NCBI RefSeq assembly: GCF_000004075.3
Contig: NW_022279527.1
Span: 43,958 to 107,957 of the forward strand
Reading direction: 5' to 3'
DNA length: 64,000 bases
Source of the DNA: Cucumis sativus
Taxonomy: Eukaryota; Streptophyta; Magnoliopsida; Cucurbitales; Cucurbitaceae
This document shows positions 20,846 through 32,995 of this stretch, one piece after another. Position 1 is the first letter of the stretch. Every line of letters starts with the position of its first letter. Below the pieces are notes generated by a model. The model searched no databases. It saw only the letters and a list, made by a program, of their open reading frames with translations, and was not told the origin of the DNA. Both the position numbers and the translations under genes were made by a program.

Positions 20846-23425
20846 GTAATTATTGTTTTTCTTTTTTTCCTTAACTCTTTTTAGCCTTTGGAAATATTTA
20901 GCAAAGAACTCATGTATGATCTGCATTGAGACTGTTCTTGAGTTGCTTTCATCAGACAAGTTTATGAAGTTCTTGTTGTTGGTTTGTCATGATTTTGTTT
21001 CAATTTTTCTGGGAAACTAAGAGTTGTTACTCTTGATTTTTTTTCGAGTATTTCTCAGTCTAAGAGTAATTTATCACTAAGCACATGATTTTGTTGGTAA
21101 CATGCAAGATACAACCTGAATGGAATATCAAATACCATAATGTATTTGTCAGATCATGCAAGACAACTATATATACAAGCAGATAATTATGCTTATAGTA
21201 GCAATCGGCAATAAAATTATTTTTAAAATTTATTTCAGTGTTCTAATTACCTTGTTATCCTAATTCCTATCTTCTTTCGCCTTGCAGATGTGTTGAAATT
21301 TGTTGTCAGAATCTGTTTGAATGATGAACTTCATGCATACAATTGTTGTGGTTGTCACAACTGGAATCTATTAAACAAAATCAAATACTTGATAATAACT
21401 ACCTCTCCACACTGTTATGTTTCTTGTTTTTTCGTTTTCAATAATTTGATCGGTTTTAGACTTTTGATTTATTTTCAATTAGAAGTAAATGAATGAAGGA
21501 AAAAGATAACAGAAAAAGTTGATTTTACTTTTACTATCATTTTCCTATGCTTTTTAGTTTATGGGGATAGATATTTGTTGGTGTTCCTTTTCTTAAGTTA
21601 GAAGAAAAAAGTTGGGGCATAACTTTACATGGACAATCAAGTCATTTTTTTTCTTAATTTGTGTCTTTTATAGCTAAAAGAAGAAAACTTAAGAATTACA
21701 TATAAGTAGTATAAAGTCCTAATATAAGCTTGATAAAAAAATTTCCTTTAATTTTTACTCTGTTTATAAACTTATGAGGTTACAAATTGCAATATATTTT
21801 CTAATACCATATTATGAATAATTTGGATAGCTGGTTGTGTTTGAAAACTGTATCTTCTTCCATCGTCATTGGTTTATCGTTGCTTTCTTTTCATTTTTGT
21901 TAAATTTCAACAAATATCAAGTTGATGTGACTTTTATTGTAGGATATGGGTAATGTTTACAATTTCAAGGATTAGAACTTTTCGTTTATGTTGTTTATCA
22001 GACCTTCTATACATCTCTACAATTATATGATCTTTATGGTGAATACATTGTGCAAGGCCGTATATTATAAGATCAATACTGTTTTTTAAAGGAAAGAAAA
22101 ATATATAATGTGCTACACACCAAATTTTCTTCAAAGAAAAAAAAACAAATTAAATATGTTTCATACTTTCTTTTTGTAGTTTGTGATCCTAGCTAAACTC
22201 AGGTTAAAGAGTTATGTTTATATTTGTATATTTGAATGGAGTTAATTGCAAATACAACGATTAGATACAAAATATTTGCATATGTAACACATATTGTATT
22301 GCTAATATAAATATATCACTCATAGATTTTGCTATAATTATACTTGTTTAAACATACTAATACACACTTAATCTTCTTAGTTCAATAATGGTATGGAGTG
22401 GAACAAACTTCCTACGTTAGGATAAAAGGGTCACACAAATTACCTTCGTAGTAAACTTACTTTTGACATTATTCATTTAACTTAGGGTAAGTATAATGGA
22501 TTAGCAATTTTATGAATAATAATTAAGTATATAACAATATCTTTTAAAAATTGTAAATGTAGCAAAATATATTTGTGATAGATTTATATCGTTAATAGAC
22601 TCTTATGGCTTATAAGCGAATGACATATGTGATTTAAAATAACTGCAGCAATTAGTTTAAAATGTTGTTATATATCTACGAATTTCTTAATTGTTATATT
22701 CATTTGTCATTAGTTGTATTTAAAAGGGATGACCAGAAAAACATTAAAACAAGAGGTTTACTTTTGATAAAAGAAAATTTTAAATTTAAATTGCTAAAAT
22801 AGCAAAATGTGCATGTCTAAGTGAAAATTATTCAACAATAATCACGGTCGAACTCAAACTCCCAAAAACAATGATTACATTTATTCCCTAATTTGCTAAT
22901 TCATTTTGGATTAGGTTTATTTTTGACAACAATAAAAAAATTGAGGTGTGGAACAATGATATTATAAATGCCAAAGAGTAGTTAAGATGCAAAATATAAA
23001 TTTATATTTGCAATATTAGGTCAAAATGAATGATAATTTAGTTAGATTTTTGTCAAATAAATAAAAATGTGAACCATACCAAAAGCAAATATAGATGCTT
23101 TTTTATTATTGAATTTTCATAGAATAAATAATAAAAAAAAGTAAAAAATATTTGCCTTTTAACTTTTTCTTTTTTAATTTTCATAGAAAATATTTAATCC
23201 AAAAATTAAATAACTCTCCTCCACGGTCAATTTTCTTTTCCCTCTTCTTCAACCTCAACGGTCTCTTTTATTTCAAATTTCTTTCCCCTTTTTCTTCTCC
23301 ATCGGTTTACTCTGCCTCTCATCTCCCCTTCTCTTCTTCGTCTTCCTCAAACCCTGCGATTTCCTATCTCTCAAATTCCGTTTCGCTCTTCCTATACCTC
23401 CAAAATTTCGCTCTTCCTCTCTAAC
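20846..23425. other. No gene recognised; AT-rich spacer
   Basis: Long AT-rich stretch with many A and T runs and only short unrelated open frames. It may hold intron and 3' flank of the RF1 relic. From 23220 it becomes pyrimidine-rich, consistent with the 5' UTR of the kinesin relic that follows. Confidence 0.35.
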
Positions 23426-24063
23426 GTGAAGCAGCCAAGAAACTCTATCTTGCGACATACCCATCTCGTCGATCCACCACTTTCTTCTTCTTCTAGCCTT
23501 AACGGTGCCGAAATCAAGGGCCGCAGACCCCCTCGGAAACCCAAGTCTTCCAAAGAAAATTCTCCACCCTCAGATCGGTTTTCGATTCCAAATCCTGAAG
23601 AGCCCGCTTCCACCTAGGCCTCCCTCTTCTAACCCGACCGTTCCTGAGAGTTCGCTATCACATACTGCTTTTTTACCTGTGTTGTTGAATCCCGATCCAA
23701 GGTAATGCTAAAATAATGTTGCTAATATCTGGAATATGGTATTACTGAATTTAGTAAAAATAAATAAATAAATAAATAAAAGAAGTATACCTGTAACAAC
23801 TAACAGTTGTGAGCACTGTCGGAAAAAGGCAATGAATTTGTAAATCGAAGTGCAGATAGTTCTGTTGTTTAGGATGGAAAAGCATGAGTATCACGTTTCT
23901 ATTCAACGGACTGTACTTGTAAAATTTAGGCTCATAATCATTTTATTATGCAGAGACTGGCAGATGGTTTAAGTAGCTGGTTCCGGAGGCAGAAGCTAAC
24001 AGGTGCAGCTGGGGAGCGCTTGAAGGAAGCACGCAATATCAACCGATCACTCTCACAACTCGG
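23426..24063 (+). pseudogene. Kinesin-12 (PAKRP1/KIN12-like) pseudogene, two exons
   Basis: Exon 1 (23426-23701) encodes KQPRNSILR at the N-terminus, then RRPPRKPKSSKENSPPSD and, in another frame, LKSPLPPRPPSSNP. This is the basic/Pro-rich leader of phragmoplast-associated kinesin-12. The codon where ATG is expected is GTG (23426-23428), so the start is lost, and a frameshift lies near 23596. Exon 2 (23954-24063) begins in the motor domain switch II region (about AGS.RQKL, with a 1-base deletion) and ends LKEARNINRSLSQLG before a GT. Motor exons between them (P-loop, switch I) and all later exons are absent. In a live protein this motor organises the cytokinetic phragmoplast. Confidence 0.8.
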
Positions 24064-24151
24064 GTAACCGATCAAAACTATTGGGAGATATTTCAAATTT
24101 CATTTAAGCAGTGATCTTTCCAATGATTTTTTTCTTTATTTATTTTTAATG

Positions 24152-24297
24152 TCAATTAGTTGGCTAATTATTTATCAGAATGCTTGTTGATATCGCTGCA
24201 TGTTTTATTTTGTAATGTTTGTACTTTTTAGTTGTGATTTGTGAATATGCTAGGATTGATTTGATTTGCTCTTCTGACTGTTAAGATCGGAATGATG
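24152..24297 (+). repeat. 146-bp repeat, copy 1 (kinesin intron)
   Basis: From TCAATTAGTTGGC to GATCGGAATGATG, directly after kinesin exon 2. Copies 2 (26595-26740) and 3 (26741-26871) lie on the far side of the gypsy fragment. Copy 1 ends exactly at the gypsy junction. Confidence 0.9.
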
Positions 24298-26570
24298 TTT
24301 TGCGAACTCCCAATACTTCTACCGGAGACACTTGCATAGACAAATCAGCAGCCAAATCTTTTGAAATTGGGAATAATGGCCTGTTTGAACCCACGACCTT
24401 GCAAAGAACAGAAACATGAAAAGACCGGGTGTATAAGCGATTCCTTGGAAGGGCCAAACGGTATGCAACGAAACGAATTCGTGCCACGATCATAAATGAA
24501 CCAATGAATCTTGGGGCCAATTTGGAGTGCTTAAAACGGCTGAGAGAGGACTTTCGGTAAGGGCGTAACTTCACATAAACCCAATCATGAACCTCAAACT
24601 GCACCTCCCGTCTTTTAGCATTAGCATATTTAACCATTCGCTGCTGTGCTTTCAGTAAATTGGCCTTCAAAACGCCCAAAATTTAATCTCTTTCTTTCAT
24701 CAAATGGTCTACTTCATCATTCACACGGCGCTCGAGCCCTTCACATATGGTAATATAGAGGGGGGTGGTCGCCCATAGAGGGCCTCGAAGGGGGTCATCA
24801 ATGTGGCTGTACGGACTGTTGTATTATAGCTCAATTCAGCCCAAGCTAGCCATTTAACCCATTGTTTAGGTGTGTTCATAGAAAAATACCCTAGATACGT
24901 CTCCACCCCTCGATTGACAACTTCCGTTTGACCATCTGTTTGGGGGGTAAGTGGTGCTTCGTCTCAACTGAGTTTCCAACAACCTCCACAACTCTTCCCA
25001 TAATAGACTTGTGAAAATACGATCACGATCCTACACTATACTTCAGGGGCATCCATGCAAACGAATAATCTCTCGCATAAAAACAGCAGCAACCACTTTT
25101 GCACCAAATGGATGTTTCAAGGGGATGAAATGTGCATACTTGGAAAGAAGATCCGCAACTACAATATAACATCATAACCCTCGGATTTGGGGAGGCCCTC
25201 AATAAAATCCATACTAATATCTTCCCACACACGATCCGGAATGGGTAATCTTGAAGGAAACCAGCCGGAGTTAAAGACAAGTATTTGGCTTGTTGACACA
25301 CGGAACATTCAGCAACATAGATGCGGATATGGGCTGTCATACCTCGCCAATATACCTCCCTTGCTAGCCTTTGATATGTTTCAATGCACCATGATGTCCC
25401 CCTATCTGGCTGTTATGGAATTCAGCTAATAATAAAGTAATATCAGGTGAATCCTCCTCCTTGTACGAATATCCCTCTGGAGCTTGTTGTCCATTTATCA
25501 AGGATAGTCGAATATTGTTAAGAGATTCATTTCCAGCCACTTGATCGATGAAAACTGAAGGGTTTAGCCCGCCACAATACTTACGAGGCCCAATTCAAAT
25601 ACCGGTGGTAATCTCTATAAGGCATCGCCGCTTTGTTTTCCAATCCTTTCTTGTACTCAATCACAAAATCATACCCCAATAGTTTAGCGATCCATCTCTG
25701 ATTTCTCCCCCGATAGCCCGTTGTTCAAGAAGAAACTTCAAACTTTTCTGATCTGTACGCACCACAAAAGGCTTACCAATAGATATGGTCCGCCATTTTT
25801 GAACAGCCAGCACTATTGCATAAGCTCCCGTTCATAAACAGCCTTAAACTATGGGTAATAGGTAAAGCTTGACTGAAAAGGCCACTGGTCGTTGATTTTG
25901 CATTAGGAACAGCCCCAATACCCACACCGAAGCAATCAGTTTCCAGCACAAAACTTTGTGAAAAAATCAGGAATACCTAGCATCGGACAGACATCATTGC
26001 TGACTTTTAACTGCTGAAAATGTGTTCTCGGTCGTCTCATTCCACTTAAAGTTACCTTTTTTAACAGTTTGTGTCAAGGGGGCAGCACAATAGAACCGTA
26101 GTTTGCAACGAATTTCCGATAATACCCCGTTAGCCCCCAAAAAAAACCCACCTAGCTCCTTCACGTTCTTGGGGCTGGCCATTTAACCATCGCTTCTATT
26201 TTTTGTTGGATCCGCTGCCACCCCCTATGAAGAAATAACATGGCCCAAGTATTCAATTTTGTCAACCGCAAATTGGCATTTTTTAAAGTTGGCTACCAGT
26301 TGATGAGCTACTAGAGTTTCCAAAACTATTGCCAATTGGTGCAAATGCTCGTCCAAGGACTTGCTGTAAATTAAGATGTCATCAAAGAAAACCAAAACAA
26401 ACTTGCGTAAATATGGGCGAAGAAACATCACTCATGATTGATTGGAATGTTGCCGGAGCGTTTCAACCCAAACATCATCACAAGGAATTCATAGGGCCCC
26501 TCGTGGGCTTCGAAATGCTGTTTTGTGAACATCGGCTGCCCGCACAAATAGAAAAATATCAGAATGCTTG
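24298..26570 (-). pseudogene. Gypsy pol fragment (RT to integrase C-terminus)
   Basis: Minus-strand frames from right to left: RT with VFFDDILIYSKSLDEHL (about 26370-26410) and KIEYLGHVIS; RNase H pieces near 25650-26180; integrase zinc finger [12 protein letters not shown] (about 25290); integrase core (about 25150-25220); LSYNTTVRTATLMTPF (about 24800-24850); and a C-terminal domain DWVYVKLRPYRKSSL to FHVSVLCK (about 24400-24590). Many frameshifts. There is no LTR, gag or polypurine tract. Both ends abut copies of the same 146-bp kinesin intron block. Confidence 0.88.
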
Positions 26571-26594
26571 TTTTTCTTTATTTATTTTGTAATG

Positions 26595-26871
26595 TCAATT
26601 AATTGGCTAATTATTTATCAGAATGCTTGTTGATATCGCTGCATGTTTTATTTTGTAATGTTTGTACTTTTTAGTTGTGATTTGTGAATATGCTAGGATT
26701 GATTTGATTTGCTCTTCTGACTGTTAAGATCGGAATGATGTCAATTAATTGGCTAATTATTTATCAGAATGCTTGTTGATATCGCTGCATGTTTGTACTT
26801 TTTAGTTGTGATTTGTGAATATGCTAGGATTGATTTGATTTGCTCTTCTGACTGTTAAGATCGGAATGATG
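26595..26871 (+). repeat. 146-bp repeat, tandem copies 2 and 3
   Basis: Copy 2 is 26595-26740 and copy 3 is 26741-26871, head to tail. Copy 3 lacks a 15-base stretch around the TTTTATTTTGTAATG segment. Both match copy 1 at 24152-24297 closely, including the final GATCGGAATGATG. Confidence 0.9.
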
Positions 26872-28171
26872 TTGCTCATCTGAAAGTAGGCAGCATCATG
26901 TGGTTGAAGACTTGTAGAGTATGGAGAGTGAATGGTCAAATTTGAGGAATCATATCTGCTGGCTTTGTAGTCCAAATAGGTTGTCTGGCTAACTTTCTTT
27001 TTCTCATTTTCAACCAATTAGGATAGCTGTCATGTTTTTTGAATTCCTTGCCATTCTTGAGTAGTAGTAACTTGGCATTTATTTATTAAAAGGTTTTAAT
27101 TAAGATTGTGGTGTTCATAACTTTGTAGTCACACTAAATAACTTAAAAGAGTTAGTTTGACAGTTGACAAACATGATAGTAATGTGATAGTGAGTGCAAG
27201 GGTAAAAAGAGTTGCTTCTGTTGGGTTAAAGTGATGTTGTGTTTTTTAGTGTGATGTGTTTTGTTTTCAAGTTCGTTAGTAGACGTATTACTTAATTGAA
27301 AATTTTGATACCATAGCCATGTAGGGGAAGATGAATGGAGGGTGCTATTAGACTAGTTAAGACTTATATGTATCCTAATTTTAGTAATATATAAAATTGA
27401 GAGAATTTCCTTTGATTTTCAGGAACAAGGATGAATAATCAATGAAAAAGGAATGAAAAGGTTTATCCATGCAAGCTTCAAACAAAAGTCAAGGATGTCG
27501 ATCCTTCCAGGGAGTCCAAAGTTCCCCCCTTATTTTTCTCCATTTACTTTGATTTTCAAAAGCTTTTAGGACAGAAAAAGCAATTTTTTGAGTGGGTGTG
27601 GGTAATAGCTTGCTTAGCTTGCATGTTTAGTGTAAACTTGGGGGTTCAAATTTTGCCCAAATTTCAAAATTTTTCAGAATTCTTTCCATACAATAATGAG
27701 CATTATACCTTCTTAGCTTAATTAGATCTTGCATAAAAAGCATGATTGGCAACCCTTGAGCACTGAGCTCGGGTTTATGATGTGAAATTCTTAATTTTGA
27801 TGAGTATATGTGCTGAAATTTGAGCATAAGCTGCTGTCTTTTTTGTTTTAAGCTCCTTTTAGCTATTTCTTATTGAGATGTGAATGCATGATTGAGAAAA
27901 TGGTGTGTGTGTTGTGAATGCTTGATTGCATGTATAATAAATAAGTGCATGGATACTTTTCTAGCTTTGTCTTCCTTTGTTGCTTTGTCGTGACTTACCT
28001 ATGACGCACTTAGTCCAAACCTAGCCTAGATAGAGTAACAAAGGATAGGAGGCACCCTTTAGAAACTGGGATGGTTTTAACAAGTTTGTCTTGTCAAACA
28101 TGAGTTAGAGCCTCTTCTCTAGCCACAGTGAACTAAATCCCTTTAGAAAAGGGTCGACATTAACAAAACTT
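26872..28171. other. No gene recognised
   Basis: No domain on either strand. Base composition is less AT-rich than the 21-23 kb spacer. Some of this may be former kinesin intron. Confidence 0.3.
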
Positions 28172-29336
28172 ATTGTCACTTCGAAGGGAGCAATCAAACT
28201 TAATTAGTAACTAAATGTAGAACCATAGAAAGGTTAGCCCACCGGTTCTAGCAAGGCCTAGTTACCACATTGCATACCAAAGAAAGAAAAGAGAGACTTG
28301 ACAATGCAAAACATAAAAAAACAGTAAGACAATCAAGAGCTATAAAAAAAATCAAACAACATATCAATTATACATTAGAAAAAGCCCATAAAAATGAGGG
28401 AAAACTTCACTTTTGGCCTAACCAAAACCAGACTACCTACTCTTAGCGTTCTAAACATAGCATCGAGTTTGAGGGCTTTGAAAAGAGGAGGAATCCTCCC
28501 GATCCACATTAGGGGGAAAACGAGGCTTGTTGTCACTCCGAAGGGAGCAGTCAAACTTAGAAACTAAGTTTAGAACCATAGAAAGGTTAGCCCACCGGTT
28601 CTAGCAAGACCTTGTTACCACATTGCATACCAAAGAAACAAAAGAGAGACTTGCAAATGCAAAACCGTAAAAAGGTTAGACAATCAAGAGCTATAAAAAA
28701 ACAAACAACACATGCAATATACATTAGAAAAATCCCATAAAAAAACAAAGAGCCAACTTGGTTCGGTCAGGTAGAATGTGTTGAGTTCCCTAACTATCAG
28801 AGCTTTTAGCAGAAAACTTTACTTTTGGCCTAACCAAAACCAAACCACCTACTCTTAGCGTTCTAAACTTAGCATCGAGTTTGATGAGGCTTTGAAAAGA
28901 GGAGGAATCCTCCCCGATCCACATTAGGGGGAAAACAAGGCTTGTTGTCACTCCGAAGCGAGCAGTCAAACCTAGCATTGAGTTTGACGAGGGCTTTGAA
29001 AGAGGAGGAATCCTCCCCGTTCCATAGTAGGGGGAAAACGAGGCTTGTTGTCACTCCGAAGAGAGCAGTCAAACTTAGAAACTAAGTTTAGAACCATAGA
29101 AAGGTTAGCCCACCGGTTCTAGCAAGACCTTGTTACCACATTGCATACCAAAGAAACAAAAGAGAGACTTGCAAATGCAAAACGTAAAAAGGTGAGACAA
29201 TCAAGAGCTATAAAAAAACAAACAACACATGCAATATACATTAGAAAAATCCCTTAAAAAAACAAAGAGCCAACTTGGTTCGGTCAGGTAGAATGTGTTG
29301 AGTTCCCTAACTATCAGAGCTTTTAGAAAAATTCCA
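28172..29336. repeat. Large tandem repeat, about three copies
   Basis: Units start at the motif TGTCACT.CGAAG at about 28172, 28530 and 29050, with a partial unit at 28947. Each unit has GAACCATAGAAAGGTTAGCCCACCGG-like text, then TTGCATACCAAAGAAA, CAATCAAGAGCTATAAAAAAA and CATTAGAAAAA.CCC. The first two full copies also carry a GGAGGAATCCTCC palindrome. Copies 2 and 3 also share GAGCCAACTTGGTTCGG and the sentence ending GAGCTTTTAG. No coding potential seen. Unit length varies between about 360 and 520 bp. Confidence 0.85.
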
Positions 29337-29343
29337 GGTATCA

Positions 29344-30051
29344 CTATACCGTTTGAAGAAATTCTACTAGAGCTAAATAGCGATCAAATCGGTTACGGTA
29401 TTCTTCTACATTCGTTTTCTGTTTGATTGAGAAAAATCTTCCAACCAAAGTTCCTTCTCGAATTGATCGAAACTGTACAAGCATTCGTTCTTTCAGGGCA
29501 GCCCAATTCTTAAAAACTTCCTCCAATTCCATCACCTGTGCACGTGCAATTCCACTTGTCTTTCTTCTGCTATATTGTATTGCAATTGGTGGTCTATCAT
29601 TACTCTCCCTCTCCAAAGACACCTTGTTCTCAAGGTGGGAAATGAGGAAGCTTTTGTGTAAAATCATCACAATTCTCCCATGTAGCCTCATGAGGTGGTA
29701 TTCCTTTCCAACTAACAAGCACTTCCCACTTCTTTGTTGCTGGATTTTTAGGATAGCCAAAATTGTCTGCTGGTAGTAACTCTTGAAATGTAGGAACATC
29801 ATCAATTCCATATAGTTCGGTAAATGTCATTCCTCCCTCCATAGCTCGACATTTTGTCAAGAAACCGTAATCAGATGGTGTCCATGTCTCCATCATGTGT
29901 TACAGACTCACTCTAGTCTTTGTCAAACTCGGGTCACCCCTTATAACAACATTCTTTTCATTTTGTATGAAAGTTAAAGTGAGTTTCCGCCAATCCACTT
30001 CAGTTACCCCAACGTGTGCAGCCATTGCATTCCAAGGATGACATCACGATA
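29344..30051 (-). pseudogene. Rearranged chromovirus: protease tail, chromodomain, gag piece
   Basis: Reading leftwards on the minus strand: the end of protease (VILGMQW, TEVDWRKLTL, IRGDPSLTKTRVS, about 29905-30045); the protease-RT linker (TWTPSDYGFLTKCRAMEGG); then, in the same frame, a chromodomain (KWEVLVSWKGIPPHEATWEN, about 29690-29740); then a Gag piece (MELEEVFKNWAALKERMLVQF, NVEEYRNRFDRYLALV, 29344-29545). RT, RNase H and integrase are missing between linker and chromodomain. Gag after pol is the wrong order for a linear element. Confidence 0.75.
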
Positions 30052-30275
30052 GAACACTGATGTAGTGTTTCTATTATATTGACAATTCAAACACAACTTA
30101 CAACATAAGCAAACCGTGAACCTCAGAAAATGAGTCACGTTACATATAATTCACAAACATCAAACAAAGAAAACCTCCTAATCCAAAATTCCGAACAACA
30201 AAATACTAATAAGCAAACCAGAATATAGAACACCAATCTTCTGCTTCCCCTGTCTTTCAAGGAGTATTGCAGACC
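30052..30275 (-). mobile_element. LTR fragment joined to the rearranged gypsy
   Basis: Its minus-strand text ends TGTTCTATC and matches the 3' part of the LTR at 35893-36266 (shared CTCCTAATCCAAAA, CTGCTTCCCCT.TCT, GGAGTATTGCAG. in plus coordinates). It runs directly into the protease fragment at 30051, so an LTR end and mid-pol are fused with gag deleted between. Confidence 0.7.
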
Positions 30276-30300
30276 TTTTCCTTCACTCCGAAAACTCACT

Positions 30301-31930
30301 TTAACAAAGAGGCAGCCACATTTTCAGGTACAGAAAATAAAGTAGGTAGTATGTAGGAAGGCTAACCAGAACTGAGTTGCATAAGGTTTGTCTTCCGCCT
30401 CTAGAGATGTTATATCTTTTCCACCTTTCAAGTTTCTTGTGAATTCGATCAATGACTGGTTGCCAAAAAGACTTTTGTCGAGGGTAGCCTCCCAAAGGGA
30501 GACCTAAATATATAATCGGAAGCTGGAATAAAAAGAGAAGAGTATCATCGACAAATTGAAGCAAAGGGAGGTGGATCAAGTCTTTGCCAACAAGGAAACC
30601 TTCAAACTGGCTGTTAATATGAAGCTTGTTTATGATTTCTCCTAAAACCTCACTTATTAGGAGGAATAAAAAGGGGGAGAGGGGGTCCCCTTGGCGGATA
30701 CCTCTAGATGCTATTATCCGGCCTCTAGGCTTACCATTGATGAAGACTGAATACTTTGGATTTTTTAGGCAGCCCATTATCAATGATATCCATTTTGAAC
30801 TAAACTTTTTCAAAGATAAATTTTTGTAAAAAGTTCCAATTCACCCTATCGAAGGCTTTTTCCAAGTCAAAGTTTTAAAATTAATCCTTTTTTCCGTTTT
30901 TCCCTATAATCTTCCACGGCCTCGTTAGCAATTAATATTGGGTCAAGAATTTGCCTACCTTCAATAAAGGCGCTTTGAGTGGAGCTTATAATTGCATCCA
31001 TAACTTGTTTTAGACGTTCAGATAAAACCTTTGCAACAACCTTGTATGCTAACGTAGTAAGGCTGATTGGACGGAAATCCTTGACTAGAGTCACATTCTC
31101 TTTTTTCTGCACTAAACAAATGAAGTTTTCTTGGATGCAAGCATTTAATCTTCCATTTCTGTGGAAATCAGACATTAGTGATTTGAAGATATCCTTGAAA
31201 ATAGACCATTGGGTGATTAGGAACTTCACTGTGAAGCCATCCGGGCTCGGAGCTTTATTGTTGCCAAGTGCCTTTAATGCCTTAAAGATCTCCTCCACTG
31301 AAAATTGGGTAACAAGAGCCTCATTCTGAATTGAGGAAACACAAGACCAATTACTGTTAATAGGGATGAATCTGTCCCCCGGAATTCTGGTATAAAGTGA
31401 CTCAAAAAATTCCAGCATAAGCCTTTCAATGTCGCGGAATGAAGTCGAGACAACCCCATCATCATTTTTTAATTCAGTTATGAGGTTCCTTCTTTTTTTC
31501 GCATTTAGAAACCGGTGGAAGAAGCCCGTATTCTCATCACCCGAAGAAAGCCAATTGAGTTTACTCTTCTGAATAAAATTACGCTCTTCGTTTTGATAAA
31601 TACTAAGTAATTCCGCTTGCAAAGCAGCTCTAGAATTCAACTCTTCTTGATTTAATCCAATCAACTCAGCCACAGAATCATATTTTTCTAATTTTGACAT
31701 CAAGGATTTCTCTGTTTTTTTTTTACCTTAGCTTGCGCAGCAATATTCCAAGCTTTTACTGCCAATTTAACTGATCTCAACTGCTCATGAAGAATGAAAC
31801 CAGCCCATCCCTGGAAGTTAGAGTTGCTCACTGTTTCAACAATAATCTGATTAGAATCACTAGACACCAACCAGCTGTTACAAAACCGAAAAGGAGAGGG
31901 ACCCCAAAGAAAAGAACCAGCCTCCAAGAA
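30301..31930 (-). pseudogene. L1-type LINE ORF2 (reverse transcriptase), internally deleted
   Basis: Minus-strand frames give LKLAVKAWN upstream, then KSKLNWLSSGDENTGFFHR, LKALGNNKAPSPDGF, KDFRPISLTTLAYKVVAKVL, SAFIEGRQILD, then ASRGIRQGDPLSPFLFLL and QFVDDTLLF, all RT blocks of plant L1 LINEs. After DDTLLF the frame jumps to IIYLGLPLGG, skipping roughly 100 residues. A frameshift lies near 30830. The endonuclease and ORF1 are missing, and the 5' side (31930) cuts straight into a DUF1338 exon. No poly(A) is present at the left end, which abuts the LTR fragment. Confidence 0.88.
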
Positions 31931-32110
31931 TCTGTTTTGGAGTTTGTTCGATCTGTTCGTGATGATACCAATCTGTTATGATCCTATTGCACTTGCAACT
32001 TTTAGGGTATTTTTCTTCCATTTCTTTTCTACTTCCAATTTCATTTTCAATTTCTGCAAATTTTTTAGTTTTTCATATGTATATTGTTTTCCAATGGTCA
32101 TTTGTTGTGT
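31931..32110 (+). pseudogene. DUF1338 repeat, unit 0 (exon 2 end only)
   Basis: Starts within exon 2 at AATCTGTTTTGGAG (SVLEFVRSV) and continues through the common intron 2 start (GGGTATTTTTCTTCC) into the next unit. The LINE removed its 5' part. Member of the amplified 5' fragment described for the unit at 33290. Confidence 0.8.
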
Positions 32111-32995
32111 GGTGTCTTTCTTGTAAGTCATTGGTTACTTTGTAAAGAGAAACACATTATGCACTATGTCATCGTTCTACTCTTTCTGCAACATTTCCAT
32201 AAAGAAGCAAGAAAACAGCTAGCAGGCAGATCAAACTTTCTTAAATATTCAATTGGCCATTTCGCCTTTCTGGATTTAACATTCTGCATTTGTGTCGTTA
32301 CCCTTAAATCTCCTCACATCTCTTTGTTCTTCCAACAATCGTTAAGAAAAATCCCTGTAAACCGAACCCCATGTATTCCCTTTTCTCCTCACTCGCCAGA
32401 ATTTTGCCCACTCTCCAAACAAAATCATTTCAGCCTTACTTTTGTTCACTACCCATTTCCAAAAATTTCATTTCCCTCTGAAAATCTTTGTTGATGGCCA
32501 AACTTGTGGCTGGGAACCGTTCTCGATCATGTCCAGTGCTGAACCTCCCGATGGACTGCAAGGATCAAGGGTTAAGGTTGGTTTTTCTATTTTTGTTGGT
32601 TAGAGTTCGTGTTCTGTTTCTTTTTTACTTTGAGTTAAATCCTTTGTATTTGAAGAAATTAAAGTTATGGGATGTGATGCATGTTGGCAGGGAGCTGATT
32701 CCTTAAAAGTTGGTTAGTGTTCTTGTTCTGTTTTTTTTTTACCTTGAGTTAGTTACATTGTTTTTTGTAGGGAGCTGAATCCTTTCTTGGGAACGTTTTG
32801 GGGAGCATGGAGGCTGTTTATTTGAGTCGGAAGCCCGCTGCAAAATCTGTTTTGGAGTTTGTTCGATCTGTCCATGATGATACAAATTTGTTATGATCAT
32901 ACTGCATTTTGAAGTTTTGGGGTATTTTTCTTCCATTTCTTTTCTTCTTCCAATTTCCGCTTATCTTTTTATTCTTTCTTCTGTTTATTATTTTC
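32111..32995 (+). pseudogene. DUF1338 repeat, unit 1 (exon 1, intron 1, exon 2)
   Basis: Exon 1 is 32371-32576 with an ATG leader (MYSLFSSLARILPT) like a plastid transit peptide, but a TGA interrupts it near 32473. A base deletion also shifts the frame around 32519. Exon 2 is 32771-32921: ELNPFLGNVL then MEAVYLSRKPTAKSVLEFV. An extra copy of the intron-exon junction sequence (CAGGGAGCTGATTCCTT) lies inside intron 1 near 32690. Exon 2 carries the family frameshift after DD and a TGA. Confidence 0.82.

Noticed and set aside
32371-32480. Possible live small transit-peptide gene in DUF1338 unit 1
   Set aside because: A TGA interrupts the leader and the downstream exons carry family-wide lesions.
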